NCBI GenBank assembly: GCA_003952965.2
Contig: CM025855.1
Span: 29,726,835-29,790,834 of the forward strand
DNA: 64,000 bases
Direction: 5' to 3'
Source: Morella rubra
Taxonomy: Eukaryota; Streptophyta; Magnoliopsida; Fagales; Myricaceae
The notes beneath the pieces are model-generated. The model ran no database searches. It was not told the origin of the DNA and saw nothing but the letters and a program-made list of their open reading frames with translations. A program made the translations under genes and the position numbers. This document shows, piece after piece, positions 11,571-23,119 of this stretch (within the stretch, counting starts at the first letter, position 1; each line of letters starts with the position of its first letter).

Positions 11571-12796
11571 TCGCCCAGCTTGTGGTCTTCTTCTAGGACT
11601 CTGCATTGATTCGCATCATTGTACTCTTTACTTCTTGTCAAATGCTTAGATTTGAAAGAAAGTGGACGAAATGGTAATAGGGTATGGGTTATGGTTTATA
11701 TCTGTGGGCTCTACTTTAAAATAGACATGTCGCGGCTATGCTTCGCACAAGCATTTTTTTTTCTTTTTTGGTTTCTGCTGGTTGGCTTTTCTTGGTTCCC
11801 TTGCATTTGATTTATTATGGCTGAGGTGGATTGAGAAACGATTTTATTGTGCATACAAGGTCCTGTTAGAGTTTAAGTCAACAGAAGTAGCTTTGAGAAG
11901 TTTATAGATCTTAAAGAGTCGGGAAGAAATAGCTACCTAGCAGTCAGGTCCATCCCCACCTCCTCCTTCGACGTCTTACGGAAAAGAGCAGTGTGACAAT
12001 GGCCCCCCGTGTCTTCCATTACTCACTGACGAATGTGTACGTAAAATCGTATTACTCAATAAAGCAAGAAAAAAGGGTTGTAATTTCTCTCCCTTTTGTT
12101 GTTTTGTCTGTTGGAAGGGGAGAGGGAGGCTGTGCAATGGGTGGTCTCTCTCTCTCTTGTTACTGATTTTTGAATTTGTGTCTTTGAATGAATTTTGGCT
12201 AATTCCTCTGATAACCAAGCCAAGATTGAGATTACTATTCAAGATTAGAAGTTGGTATTTAGTAAACGCCTCACAGGCTCCAGGCAGTATAGCAGAACGA
12301 TTCTATTCTTTTCTCTTTGTGTTAACTTCAAATATTGCAGACATGCATCTCCCAGTGACAGAGTGCTTGAAAATTGTTAGCTAATTTGTATGAATTTAAT
12401 AGAACAAGAAGAAGGAACTAATGACCTTTGCAAAAAATGAGGGTTATGTCGAGTCTTTTTCTTTTCCTTTTGCCTGCATATTACAATTTTATTAAGTTGT
12501 TTGTTTTGGGGCAAGGCGTTTTTTTCAGACAAGGTGGAACAAAGTTTGAATTTAGATGCCGACTGTTAGAAATTTGTGTTATAATAAATAGCAGACTGAG
12601 CTAACATTATATATATGACAGCTAATTAACATAAAAAGAGAAAAATGGTGATGGTGACAAAGAGAGAGACTGAGAGAGCAAAGGACTGTCTGAAAGAGGT
12701 GACCCAATAAGTCGCCATGAGAGAGAGAGAGACAACCGTGGTAGGCCAATCCAGCTGCTGCTCCAAGTTGGAAAAGGCTGGCCGTAGGCGTAGCAC

Positions 12797-12897
12797 TATA
12801 TAAGGGATGTCTGTTGTCTCCCAAGTCCCATCTAAGCCCCAACCTCACTAGTTGGATTGGTTTATGGAAATTCCAGCGGGACTCGCATACGCGGCCA
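12797..12897 (+). promoter_or_regulatory. possible truncated gene 5' end (TATA box and start codon)
   Basis: CTATATAAGG at about 12796 lies 65 bases before an ATG at 12863 that opens MEIPAGLAYAAMQ before running into the LTR at 12898. This could be the promoter and first codons of a gene cut off by the LTR element. The protein start is too short for me to recognise. It could equally be chance in TE sequence. Confidence 0.2.
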
Positions 12898-13895
12898 TGC
12901 AATTAGGGATCCCGGTCTAGGCCACCTTAACAACACCAACTCCGGCCAAGTGATTCGAATGCGATCACCCCAATCAATCCTCCTAAACCGTTCTTGGCAA
13001 CACACGAGCAAAAATATAGGATCTAACACAAGAATTGGAGAACACTCAAGATATTATTGATAAGAACGAAGAACGTGGTTAAGGGTTAATTAGCCCAAGA
13101 ACAGGTACCCAAACTAGGTTATTAGCCTAGAGTGAATCCCAATGACAAGTTATTAGCCTTGACAACGACTTAGCATATACGTGCATATGCTTGGCCAAAA
13201 CACTCCCCAAAAGCACTCAGGCTCTCCAAGACTCTACTATTCTCATGATCCACTCTAATGCACCTAAGGGTGTTTATATAGACATCCTTAGGTGCTTACA
13301 AACCCTAATGGAATCAAATCACAATCACAATCAAATCAAATCTAAATCAAATCACCGATCTTTAGGAATCAATCCCTTCAATCAAGGAGATTTGATATTA
13401 CATGCCTAATACTCAAAGGAAATGAATCTTCTAGAGTTTAGAAAAGGATCCCTAAATCTAGAAGATATGATTTATTCAACTCAACACAAAAGGAAACTAA
13501 TCTCCTATGATACCTTCCTCAATGTCTGGATCTCACAGTTGCCCGCCGCCGCCGCTTGCACCTCCATGGGTGATGGTGCTCCTTCGGCTTCCAGAACCTT
13601 CCTCTTCCATTCCCCACCTAGCACCGGTAGGGGTGGTGGTGCTCCGCCACTGGTGGTGGCCATCCTGTGTCATGGCACTCCTTTGTCTGCTGGCCCTCTG
13701 CTCCTGCTTGGCTTGGCTGGTGGCCAAGGACTTGTTGTGGCACCGTGTCATGGCATGTCTGTGGCAGGCTGGTTGGCATGCTAGGCATGGACGTTGCTGG
13801 GGTGTCATTCCTTGTTAAGGGCACTGAGCTTGCACGCGCATGCGCTGATGCAATGGCATGGCTATGGTGCTCTCGCCGCGCGGGCCGTGGAAGTG
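12898..13895 (-). repeat. outer LTR, left (3') copy, truncated
   Basis: This matches 18839-19930 closely, including the GC-rich part at about 13540-13890, where ORFs in all frames are artefacts of composition. It lacks the last 140 bases or so of the right copy. The boundary at 13896 is where the inner LTR (TGTTAGCAACC) begins. Confidence 0.7.
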
Positions 13896-14845
13896 TGTTA
13901 GCAACCCTGGTCAAGGAATCCAAAACAAGCATTAATTTCCCCCGTACCCGATCTACTCCAACACCACAACGATCCTCTTGACCATTGTTAAGTAACACAC
14001 GAGCGTAATAGATAGGATCTAACACACTAAGAATGACAAATACCTCACTGTTTATGAAAAAAAAATGTGGTCTAAAGATTATTAGTCCTTCGAACCACAA
14101 GAAACAAGACAATCCCGATCAAGGTTAATTAGCCCAAGAACAGGTACCCAAACTAGGTTATTAGCCTAGAATGAATCTCAAGCGACAAGGTTATTAGCCC
14201 TAACACGACTTAGCATATACGTGCCTATGCTTGGCCAAAACACTCCAAAAGCACTCAAGCTCTCCAAGACTCTACTATTCTCGATCTCCCTCACTAATGC
14301 ACCTAAGGGTGTTTATATAGACATCCTTTGGTGCTTACAAACCCTACTGGAATCAAATCAAAACTAATCAAATCACCGATCTTTAGGAATCAATCCCGTC
14401 GATCAAATCAAAGCTACGCTCCTAGCTGGTCTTGAGCTGGTCCTGATCTTTTCTGTGACTGGCTGGTTGGCATGCCGGGCATAAGTAACGCTGGGCTCCT
14501 GGTCGGTAAGCACACCTAGACAGTCTAGGTCGGTCAGCATGATTTGGTTGCCGTGGTTGGTCAGTCTGCCTAGGCGGTCCTGGTCAATCAGCCTGCTTTG
14601 GCTACCCTGGTTGGTCAACCTGCCTGGTCGGTCGGCATGATTTGGCTGCCATGGTCGGTCAGTCTACCTGGGCGGTCCTGGGTCAGTCAACCTGCTTTTT
14701 CTACCCTGGTTGGTCAGCCTTCCTGGCCGGCCCCAATCGATTAGCCAACTTTGGCTACCCTGGTCGGTCAGCCTGCCCTAATCTGTCGGCAATGTTTCTG
14801 TTTCGGCCATGCGCGCTCGGGGAGTGTTAGGAGAGCACTGGTCGG
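13896..14845 (-). repeat. inner LTR, left (3') copy, with internal repeats
   Basis: This begins TGTTAGCAACC and matches 17007-17815 (TGTTAGGAACC). 14480-14790 consists of imperfect 35-40 bp repeats built on GGTCGGTCAGCCTGCC and CTACCCTGG cores. The right edge is approximate; coding sequence of the protease begins at 14846. Confidence 0.6.
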
Positions 14846-16745
14846 TCACTGACGCTGCCTCTTGCCCCTCATCTTCCCACTCGTGGTAATCCAGGCCGTG
14901 GTCTTCACTAGGGATCCTGTCAATCCCCTTCCATGAAGAGCACCCTTAACCCCCAAGGTAACCTCTGAAACTCTAGAGGTCATGCCATCATAGTCCTCCC
15001 AAGCCATCTCCTCTCTAGGTAGCCCACCCATGCTCCAAGTAACCATCCTACCGCCCAGGGTGAACTCTATACTCCTCCCACCATAATCAAGTATCATTTT
15101 GCCAATGCCTTCTAACCAAGCATCGCCCAAAACCACATCCAACTCATCCAAGGAAAGTACATATAGATTAACAATGACTTTCATACCTTGGACATTGATG
15201 GTAACCGCCTTCACTATCTTCTCACATCTCATTTTCCCTCTGTTGGCAAGCTTCACCTCAAAGGCCTCTATCTCCTATCCATGCAAGTTCGCCATTGTAA
15301 CAAGGTGGGTGTTGATGAAGTTGTGGGTAGACCCACTATCCACCAACATGGTGACATTATGCTCGCCCATTGAAGCCATGAATGTCATGGTCGAGGATTT
15401 CCCAATGCCGGTCATGGCATTAAGACTCAACTCACTATCATTTGAGTGCTCTGCATATCCATGCTTCTCACTTGACTCCTCCTCTCCCACATCAATCAAG
15501 CACATGATCTTAGCCTTGTTGCATTGATGGTTAGGACTCCACTTCTCTCCACACTTGAAACATAAGTGCTTCTTGATGTATTCATCAAGCTCTTCTCGGC
15601 TCAGCATCTTCACTTTATTCTTCTTCTTCCTCTACTCTTCAACCACTTCTTTTCCCTTTGAAGGCCTCTCAGATTACAAGGGTTCATCTTCCTTGCTACC
15701 CGCTTCCTCCTTGACATGCTTCTTCTCAAACCGGTGCCTAGCTTCAAGGATTTCGGCCATCCTCATAGCTTCTTGCAACCTAGTGGGCTGCTTCAACTTT
15801 AGCTCCTTAGCTATCCACGGCTTCAACCCATCCACAAAGGTGCCAACAAGTCCTCCACATACGTATGCACCTTGCCTTTTTGCTTAAGTTTGGCTAGTTG
15901 GCCATGATAGTTGATAATGGGCGAGGGCCCGAACTGCATAAGCAGCTTGCTCTCAAATGTCGTCCATTCGAGCCTTCTTCATTTCTTCTTATATTGGGCC
16001 TGAATTCGTCTCCACCATTTGCTTGCCTTCCCATCAAGGAAAAAGCATGTCATGACTACTCTCTCCTCCCTTGGGACTTTATAAACATGAAAATAGTGGT
16101 CGGCCTTATCGAGCCACTCATGCAGGTCACCACCATTGAACTTAGGAAAGTCAATCTTTGGCTTCCTTGGTCCTCGGTTGTTAAACCGATTTCCATCATC
16201 CTCCTTATAGTCCTTCCACGGAAATGTGGCCTTTTAGGTCCTCGGTGGTTAACCCGATTCCCTTCCTCTTCATCATAGTAGTTGTGGCCTCTCGGCGGTA
16301 TCTTACGTCTTCTAGCATCTCGGCCATAGGGCATCTCCTCCCTGTACCGATTCCCCCAAAATCCTTCCTCCGTTCTTGCATGGTCGTCTGCATCATGGTT
16401 GGACTCCTCCTCACGCAGCCACCTCTCGACACCTCCCACTCGTTCTCCACATGTCCAGCCAATCTAAGAGTTGCGGGGTATAGGCTCTCCTCTTGTGGAC
16501 TCAGAAACTTGAGTTTCTCTCCCATCCTCGAGATGAACATCTTCTCTCCTATTCTCTTCTATCCTTGCGGCTGTTACATGGTTGCCTCCTCTTAGCTCTC
16601 CACTAAGTCTTGCCAACACTGCTTGTAAGTCTTACTGCATCCCTTCCACAGCTCTCCTATTTTCTTCAGATGTCTTGCTAACCGTGTCTATAGCTCATTG
16701 CATGTGAGCCATGGTAGTGGTGGTCTCCTTCCATCTTGTCTTTCA
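14846..16745 (-). pseudogene. Ty3-like gag-protease of the inner element, broken
   Basis: Read on the minus strand from 16745: an N-terminal Met-rich and Glu-rich segment, an Arg/Glu-rich spacer (RYREEMPYGRDARRR), the start of the retrotransposon gag domain (about 16200-15900), then a zinc knuckle CFKCGEKWSPNHQC at about 15560-15520. The aspartic protease active site VDSGSTHNFI lies at about 15335-15305, and the rest of the protease fold runs to the stop at 14846. Several frameshifts separate these pieces. No RT follows; the LTR comes directly after the protease, so the element could not copy itself unaided. Confidence 0.75.
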
Positions 16746-17006
16746 TCCAAAGAGAGGACGACTCCAAAGCTTCAAAACGATCTCAGTTGAATGGCAATGT
16801 AGTTGATTCAGCCTCCATTAGAATATGGCTACAACTACACGTCCGACCTTGGGTTCTCTCCCAAAAGAAGATCGAACCCCTCCCGACAACAAACTTGGCA
16901 CGAACAACTTCTGACCTTGGGTTCTCTCCAAAAGAAGATCGAACCCCTCCTCAAGTAAATGCTCGTGTTTATCTCTCGTATTCAACTCTCAATGAAAGCA
17001 CCAAAT

Positions 17007-17815
17007 TGTTAGGAACCCGGTCAAGGAATCCAAAACAAGCACCAATTTCTGTCGTACCCGATCTACTCCAATACCACAATGATCCTCCCGACCAATGTTA
17101 AGTAACACACGAGTGTAATAAATAGGATCTAACACACCAAGAATGAAAAATACCTCACAGTTTATGATAAAAAAAATGTGGTATAAAGATTATTAGTCCT
17201 TTGAAGCACAAGAAACAAGAAAATCTCGATCAAGGGTTAATTAGCCCAAGAACGGTACCCAAACTAGGTTATTAGCCTAGAATGAATCCCAAGCGACAAG
17301 GTTATTAGCCCTGACACGACTTAGCATATACGTGCCTATGCTCGGCCAAAACACTCCTAAAAGCACTCAGGCTCTCCAAGACTCTACTATTCTCGATCTC
17401 CCTCACTAATGCACCTAAGGGTGTTTATATAGACATCCTTAGGTGCTTACAAACCCTACTGGAATCAAATCAAAACTAATCAAATCACCGATCTTTAGGA
17501 ATTAATCTCGTCGATCAAGTAGATTTGATATAACATGCCTAATAAACCAAACTCAAAAAGGAAAGATAATATTTTAGACTTTCAAAGAAACTCCCAAATC
17601 TAAAAGATACAATTCATCGTATCGCTACAAGAAAGGAAACCAATCGTAGAAGATATTTCTATAAAAAGCGTGGTCGCGCTGCCACTACGCTTTGAGCTGG
17701 TCTTGAGCTAGTCCTGATCTTTCTGCGACTGGTTGGTTGGCATGCCGGGCATTAGTATCGCTGGGCTCCATGTCGGTCAGCATGCCTGGGCTGTCCTAGT
17801 CGGTAGGCATGATTC
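17007..17815 (-). repeat. inner LTR, right (5') copy, truncated at its right end
   Basis: This begins TGTTAGGAACC immediately right of the sequence CTCTCAATGAAAGCACCAA. On the minus strand that is the TTGGTGCTTTCATTGAGAG primer-site region typical of this class. It matches 13896 onward for about 800 bases and then runs into outer gag sequence. Confidence 0.65.
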
Positions 17816-18830
17816 GGGATGATTTGGCTGTCCACCATCTTCATTATGATCACCTTTATGATAATTTTGTCTCTTAGGTCCTCGGTGGTTAAACAGATTT
17901 CCATCACTATCACCATCACGATCATAGTTACGATCTCTCTGAGGCCGTTCTTGCCTTCTAACATCTTCATAGGTTCGACCATAAGGTCTCGCCTCCCTAT
18001 ATTGACTACCTCCCATTCTATCTTCCATCCTTGCATGATCATCATCACCATGGTTGGACTCCACACGTAGTCACCTCTCGACTACTTCATGCTCATTCTC
18101 CACACGTCCACCCATTCTAAGTGGTTGCTGTGGTCTAGGCTCTTCTCTTGTGGACTCGGATAGGTGAGTTTCTCTTCCATCTTCGAATGAACATCTTCCC
18201 TCCTATTCTCCTCCATCCTTGTGGCTTGTAGAAGGTTGCCTCCCCTTGGTTCTCCACCAAGTCTAGACAACACCGCTTGTAGGTCATGCCTCATCCCTTC
18301 CACTACTCTCCTATTCTCTTCGGTGGCCATGGTAACCATGGTTATGGCTCCTTGCATGTTAGCCATGGTTGTGGTGGTCTCTTCCATCTTGTCTTTCAGC
18401 CATAGAGTAGATGACTCCAAGGCTTTGAACCAGTCTCGGTTGGAAGTAAGCGAACTTGACACTGCCTCCATTGCAATACTTGGCTACAACAACAAGTCCA
18501 ACCTTGGGTTCTCTCCAAAATGAAGATCGAACCCCTCCCGACAAAGAACTTGGCACGAACACTTCCGACCTTGGGTTCTCTCTAAAAGAAATTAACCCCT
18601 CCCTCACTCAAGAACTCAGTAAGAACAAACAAGTTCCAACCTTGGGTTCTCTCCAAAATGAAGATCAAACCTCTCCTCAAGTAATATCTCCAACAAAGAC
18701 AAACAACTTCCTAATCCAATTAATCTAATGAAAATGAATCAAAGTAGTGTATTCTCGTGTTTACCTCTCTTGAAGCGAAGACTTCTCTAAGAACTCCTCG
18801 ATGAAATCTCCACGCAACTCTCAACAAAAG
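17816..18830 (-). pseudogene. N-terminal gag of the outer element, truncated
   Basis: Read from 18471 downward on the minus strand: MEAVSSSLTSNRDWFKALES, a coiled-coil-like segment with METTTTMA-type repeats, then an acidic/Arg-rich spacer (ARPYGRTYEDVRRQERP) that aligns with the inner element gag and ends at HRGPKR-NYHKGDHNEDGGQPNH. It stops just where the conserved gag core would begin. 18500-18830 holds repeats of a TTGGGTTCTCTCCAAAA core. Confidence 0.65.
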
Positions 18831-18838
18831 CACCAATT

Positions 18839-20073
18839 TGTTAGGGACCCCGGTCTAGGCCACCTTAACAACGCCAACTCCCGCCAAGTGATTCCAATGC
18901 GATCACCCCAATTGATCCTCCGAAACCGTTCTTGGCAACACACGAGTTGAAACATAGGATCTAACACAAGAATTGGAGAACACTCAAGATATTATTGATA
19001 AGAACGAAGAACGTGGTTAAGGGTTAATTAGCCCTAGAACCACAAGAACAATCCCGATCAAGGGTTAATTAGCCCAAGAACGGGTACCCAAACTAGGTTA
19101 TTAGCCTAAAGTGAATCCCAATGAAAGGTTATTAGCCTTGACAACGACTTAGCATATACGTGTCTATGCTTGGCTAAAACATTCTCCAAAAGCACTCAGG
19201 CTCTCCAAGACTCTACTATTCTGCATGATCCACTCTAATGCACCTAAGGGTGTTTATATAGACATTCTTAGGTGCTTACAAACCCTAATGGAATCAATCA
19301 CAATCACAATCAAATCATTGATATTTAGGAATCAATCCCTTCAATCAAGGAGATTTGATATTACATGCCTAATACTCAAAGGAAAGGAATCTTCTAAAGT
19401 TTAGGAAAGGATCCCTAAATCTAGAAGATATGATTTATTCAACTCAACACAAAAAGAAACTAATCTCCTACGATACCTTCCTCAATGTCTGGATCTCGTA
19501 GTCACTTGCCGCCGTCCATGGCGGTGCCGCTGCCACTTGCACCTCCATGGGTGGTGGTGCTCCTTCGGCTTCCAAAACCTTCCTCTTCCATTCCCCACCT
19601 AGCACCGGTAAGGGTGGTGGTGCTCCGCCACTAGTGGTGGCTGTGGTGGCCATCCTATGTCATGGCACTCCTTTGTCTGCTGGCCCGCTGCTCCTGCTTG
19701 GCTTGGCTGGTGGCCAAGGACTTGCTGTGGCACAGTGTCATGGCAAGGCCATGGGCTATCATGGCAAGGCCATGGGCTGTCATGGCATATCTGTGGCAGG
19801 CGGGCTGGCATGCCAAGCATGGGCGTTGTTGGGGCGCCATGCTTTTTTAGGGGCGTTAGGGCGTTGAGCTTGCACGCGCACGCGCTGATGCCATGGCATG
19901 GCTGTGGTGCTCTCGCCGCACGCTCTGTGGACGTGTCTAGGGTTCCCATGGGTGCCACTGGCGCCTCATCTTGGCACCTATCCTCCACGCATAGCTGTTA
20001 CGGCCCATGTCATCACTGAGGACCCTTTCACTTGTGTGCTAGACGCGCACCACCGAGGCTGGAATTTCTAACA
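18839..20073 (-). repeat. outer LTR, right (5') copy, complete
   Basis: This is 1235 bp, beginning TGTTAGGGACC and ending GGAATTTCTAACA, so the ends are the inverted pair TGTTAG/CTAACA. It is preceded by a minus-strand primer region (AAATTGGTGCTTTTG). The minus-strand TATA box is at about 19251-19262. Confidence 0.7.
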
Positions 20074-20106
20074 CCCTACACGCTATAGGGTGTTGGAAAT
20101 TTCAGC
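20058..20106. repeat. 21-bp inverted repeat (hairpin) across the LTR end
   Basis: GCTGGAATTTCTAACACCC at 20058 is mirrored by GGGTGTTGGAAATTTCAGC ending at 20106, with a 7-base loop. Two positions mismatch. The stem straddles the outer LTR terminus at 20073. Confidence 0.7.
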
Positions 20107-20548
20107 GCTACACGCGCAATCGGTCAATCGTGTGGGCCGCACGTGACAGGGTGCTTGAATTTATAGGACATCTCATTTATATTTTTTTTCAACTTCAATA
20201 TTCGTTTCAAATCGAAGTTAAGAAATTTCAAGATTTTCTTCCCATAAAAATATTAGAAATTAAGCTATGGAATGATAAATATGAAAATAAAGACTTCTAT
20301 TTGTAAAATTTGTCAAAATTGTGGACTTATCCGTAAATGAGGACGAATATGTAATTTGCTCCAACCCAAGACATAAACAAAGAGACTCTCTTAGGGAACG
20401 GATATAAAAAAAAAAAAAGATCCATTTGACATAAAATGGATATATCTATATATCTCTGACTTATATTTATTAGATAATAAAATATGGCAAAACTTGTACC
20501 AAAAATTGGTTTGCATGTAAAAATTGTATATAATATTGTAAAAACTAC

Positions 20549-20668
20549 AATTAAAGCAGCCCAAGCCAGACTTACTATATATATACTTGTGTGAATTATA
20601 TACTCTATCTTTATAAATATGAATTAAAGCAGCCCAAGCCAGACTTACTATATATATACTTATGTATA
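20549..20668. repeat. direct repeat, 72-bp spacing
   Basis: A 40-base unit with the core GCAGCCCAAGCCAGACTTAC followed by a TATATATATA run occurs twice (about 20555 and 20627). The surrounding 20107-21383 is AT-rich with no supported gene. Confidence 0.75.
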
Positions 20669-21572
20669 TAATGTTATGTTATTCTTGATTACTTTTTTGT
20701 TGATAACAATAGCGGAGTTCCTAATTTAAGTCGTCCAGCTCTCTTTCTGTACAGTCTTTTTGTCTTTTTGTCAAACATTTGTAGTGCATAATGTATTTGT
20801 GGAGTGGCGTGAGTATTTACACCGCGATGTGATTAGTCGGGTAGGTAGTATAGCTGAAACGTGGCGCTAGTATTTACATGTATGTATGATATATAGGTGC
20901 AAAAGAAAAAAAAATTAACGATATATTTATATTATTATGTTATAAAATAATAATATTATATTGTATTCAGCTGATGATAAATTAGAAATTAAACATACTT
21001 TGACGAGTGGATATTACTGAAATCAAAATGGGGCAAGTGTTGTAAGTTAATGTGTGCTCTATGTAATTGAAATTAAACTAACGGTTTTAGCTAACCTAAA
21101 GAATAGATAGTTTGATGATAATCTGATATAGATTTAGCCACTGTTCACAAATTTTAGTAATAATTATTTACTTTAAAACAGTTTTCATTTTAATTTGTTC
21201 ACAAATATTGTTTCCAAACCAGTTTTTTTATAAACTTCAATAAATAAATATGTAATGCAAAACACTTTCCAAACTAGTTTTAAGCCTATAGACCTATTTT
21301 TACGAACTCCAATAAAAATCAATTTCAAACATATTTTGGAATCGAAACAAAAAGTAATCTTGAAATCAACTCTCAAACACAGGTTAGTTGCTGTCTATTT
21401 TATTTAAAATACTCCTTTATGTCAATCAAAATCTAAAACACTTTTTTTTTCTTTAAAAGAAAAGGAGGTAGCAAAAATATATTATTATTTTTATTAATAA
21501 TTTATTTTTAAATATATTATTTTACAAGGCCTCATTGGAATTTCGCGCTCAATTACCTTAGAGCCGCCCCTG

Positions 21573-23119
21573 GCAAGATCATCCCGATCAAAAGATCAAA
21601 ATTACATAGAGTCGCAACTAAGCAACTAGCGTAAAGGACGAAAAACCTCATTCATTAAAGAAATAAGCAACTAACGTAAAGAAGAAAAAGAGTCGCAAAG
21701 CAGAATAAAAGCAGGAATGCTGCAAGGACCAAAAAAGCCAGTAAACATAGAACGAGCAGCCCCTGAGCCAGAAGATGGAATTGCTGGTTTTTTTTTTTTT
21801 TTTTTGAGCAAAGATATACTATTATTAAACTAAAAGAAAGTACAAACAGAGTACATCAAACCCCTTAAGGGGGTTCAAAAACTGCGTAAACCCAAGGAAA
21901 CCAGAGTTCTACGGCCTTGATCTTTTGCAAACTTTTTGAAAACTAATAATAATGCTTGGCATTTGCCGATTTTTCTTTAGATACCCCATTATTTATAACA
22001 AATTTATAGATAATATTCAATAAAATGAAATCATAATCCTGAAAAATTGACTCAAGCGATGATACCTAAATAAATACACGTCTATTCCATGCTGGATTTG
22101 TTGAGTTATGCAACTCTTGGAGGATTTTTCTTTCTTTCCTCTTTTTGTCGCAAATCAAGTAGGTTTTAGGCAAAATGCTTTGGGAGAATTTTTTCATTTT
22201 CATGGCAGTACTACACTCCAAAATACTAACTTTAATTTGAACTCAACACATGGAAGGTGTCCTTGGTGCTAACTATTATCATTAGAACCAAAAACAGCCA
22301 CCATTAGCAAATCTAAAACTACAACTAAGAGGAAGCTCAAGTTAATGTAGTCCCTCGAAATTCGGGAAATCTTGCTGGTTAAGTCTCCTGGGAATCTTCC
22401 TGCTCACTTGCAACAAAGAGTTAGCATTGCACGCTCTCGCTGTCCAACGAAGGAATTCCATCTCATTTCATTTCCACCCTCTGCAGTAAGCAATTATCCC
22501 CCAAAGAATCTCAAAACCACATATTGTAGCAAAGTATTGGCAATTGAGGGTTTAAGAATGCAAGCTCCATCAAAGGAAAGTTGCTTCGAAAGCAAAAGAT
22601 CCTCGCATGCTGTACGGAATTCCTTCGATGTGGACGTGGTCTCTACAGCCATTATTGATTTATCAAAGTGGTGGCATGGACCAGATTAGCTTTGTATGCC
22701 CTAGGACAGATATATTCTATCTAGGGCCCAAACCAAACTGCAAAATAACTTTTTGTCGAAGAAAGAATAAATTATTCCTGACATGCAATCATTGCTTTCA
22801 ACCCACTAATTTGTGCGCAAGGTTCGATGATGCAAATTCGTTTGGAATACAGTATAGCCTGAATTTTCTAGTCACGCTTGTTCATTGACAGTTAATTAAC
22901 TGCTAATAAAGCGGTTCACTTTAATTAACTACTATTTAGTCAACTAACCGTGCCAATCTAAATTATCAGTCAAATCAACTTTCAGATCTTCACAGAAACT
23001 GAAAATAACACGATCATCCCGATCAAAAGATCAAAATTACAAAGAGCCGCAGCTGCGGCATATCGGTTGCCTCTTGCGAATATCCAACAGATATCTAACT
23101 TGGGTCAACTTCTTAGGCA
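21573..23119. repeat. amidase upstream region, copy 1, with antisense LINE tail
   Basis: This block recurs at 28700, at 34102/46266 (split by CACTA) and at 53130. It includes a T run (21788-21805) followed by GAGCAAAGATATACTATT. Read on the minus strand this looks like a LINE 3' end ending in poly(A). ORFs at 22372-22689 and its equivalents are shared only because the DNA is duplicated. The block ends at the amidase start codon and presumably held its promoter. Confidence 0.7.

Larger units (their letters stand above)
12898..20073 (-). mobile_element. cluster of two related minus-strand gag-only Ty3-like elements
   Basis: Four related LTRs lie at 12898, 13896, 17007 and 18839. The first and last belong to one subfamily, the middle two to another. 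Each contains a TATATAAAC box on the minus strand. Between them lie only gag and protease sequence on the minus strand, with no RT, RNase H or integrase. That is the pattern of non-autonomous terminal-repeat-with-gag elements. The left outer LTR is cut at 13895 by the inner LTR, and the outer gag is cut at about 17816 by the other inner LTR. The outer remnants on the two sides do not fit together, so nesting was followed by deletion or LTR recombination. Confidence 0.65.
11224..21383. mobile_element. TIR-bounded insertion in hAT1, TTA target repeat
   Basis: The hAT2 copy reads AAATTTAGTTGCTG with nothing inserted (33405-33418). In hAT1 the same site is split: TTA, then GGCTATGTTTGAGA, then about 10.16 kb, then TCTCAAACACAGG, then TTA. 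The ends are imperfect inverted repeats (about 15 of 20 positions). A 3-bp TTA duplication suits a PIF/Harbinger-like element; a 4-bp TTAG reading is also possible. Without the LTR cluster at 12898-20073 the carrier would be about 3 kb. I see no transposase in it, so it would be non-autonomous. Confidence 0.6.
10236..21572 (+). mobile_element. hAT1: right part of a gene-fragment-carrying hAT element, interrupted
   Basis: 10236-11223 and 21384-21572 together match hAT2 (32495-34101 minus its MITE). The right terminus reads GAGCCGCCCCTG, the inverted form of a CAGGGGCGGCTC end, and is followed by GCAAGATC, the 8-bp target repeat also seen at hAT2 with one difference. The left part lies beyond the Copia element and off the window. 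The interval 11224-21383 is a later insertion. No transposase ORF is visible here. Confidence 0.7.

Noticed and set aside
13533..14112. Long overlapping ORFs in all frames in the GC-rich LTR part
   Set aside because: The block is LTR sequence repeated at 19468-19988. Open frames in every direction reflect high GC content and low stop density.
22372..22689. ORF of about 105 residues shared by all four upstream-region copies
   Set aside because: It is shared because the DNA is duplicated. Frame and start differ between copies, and one copy is split by CACTA. No domain recognised.
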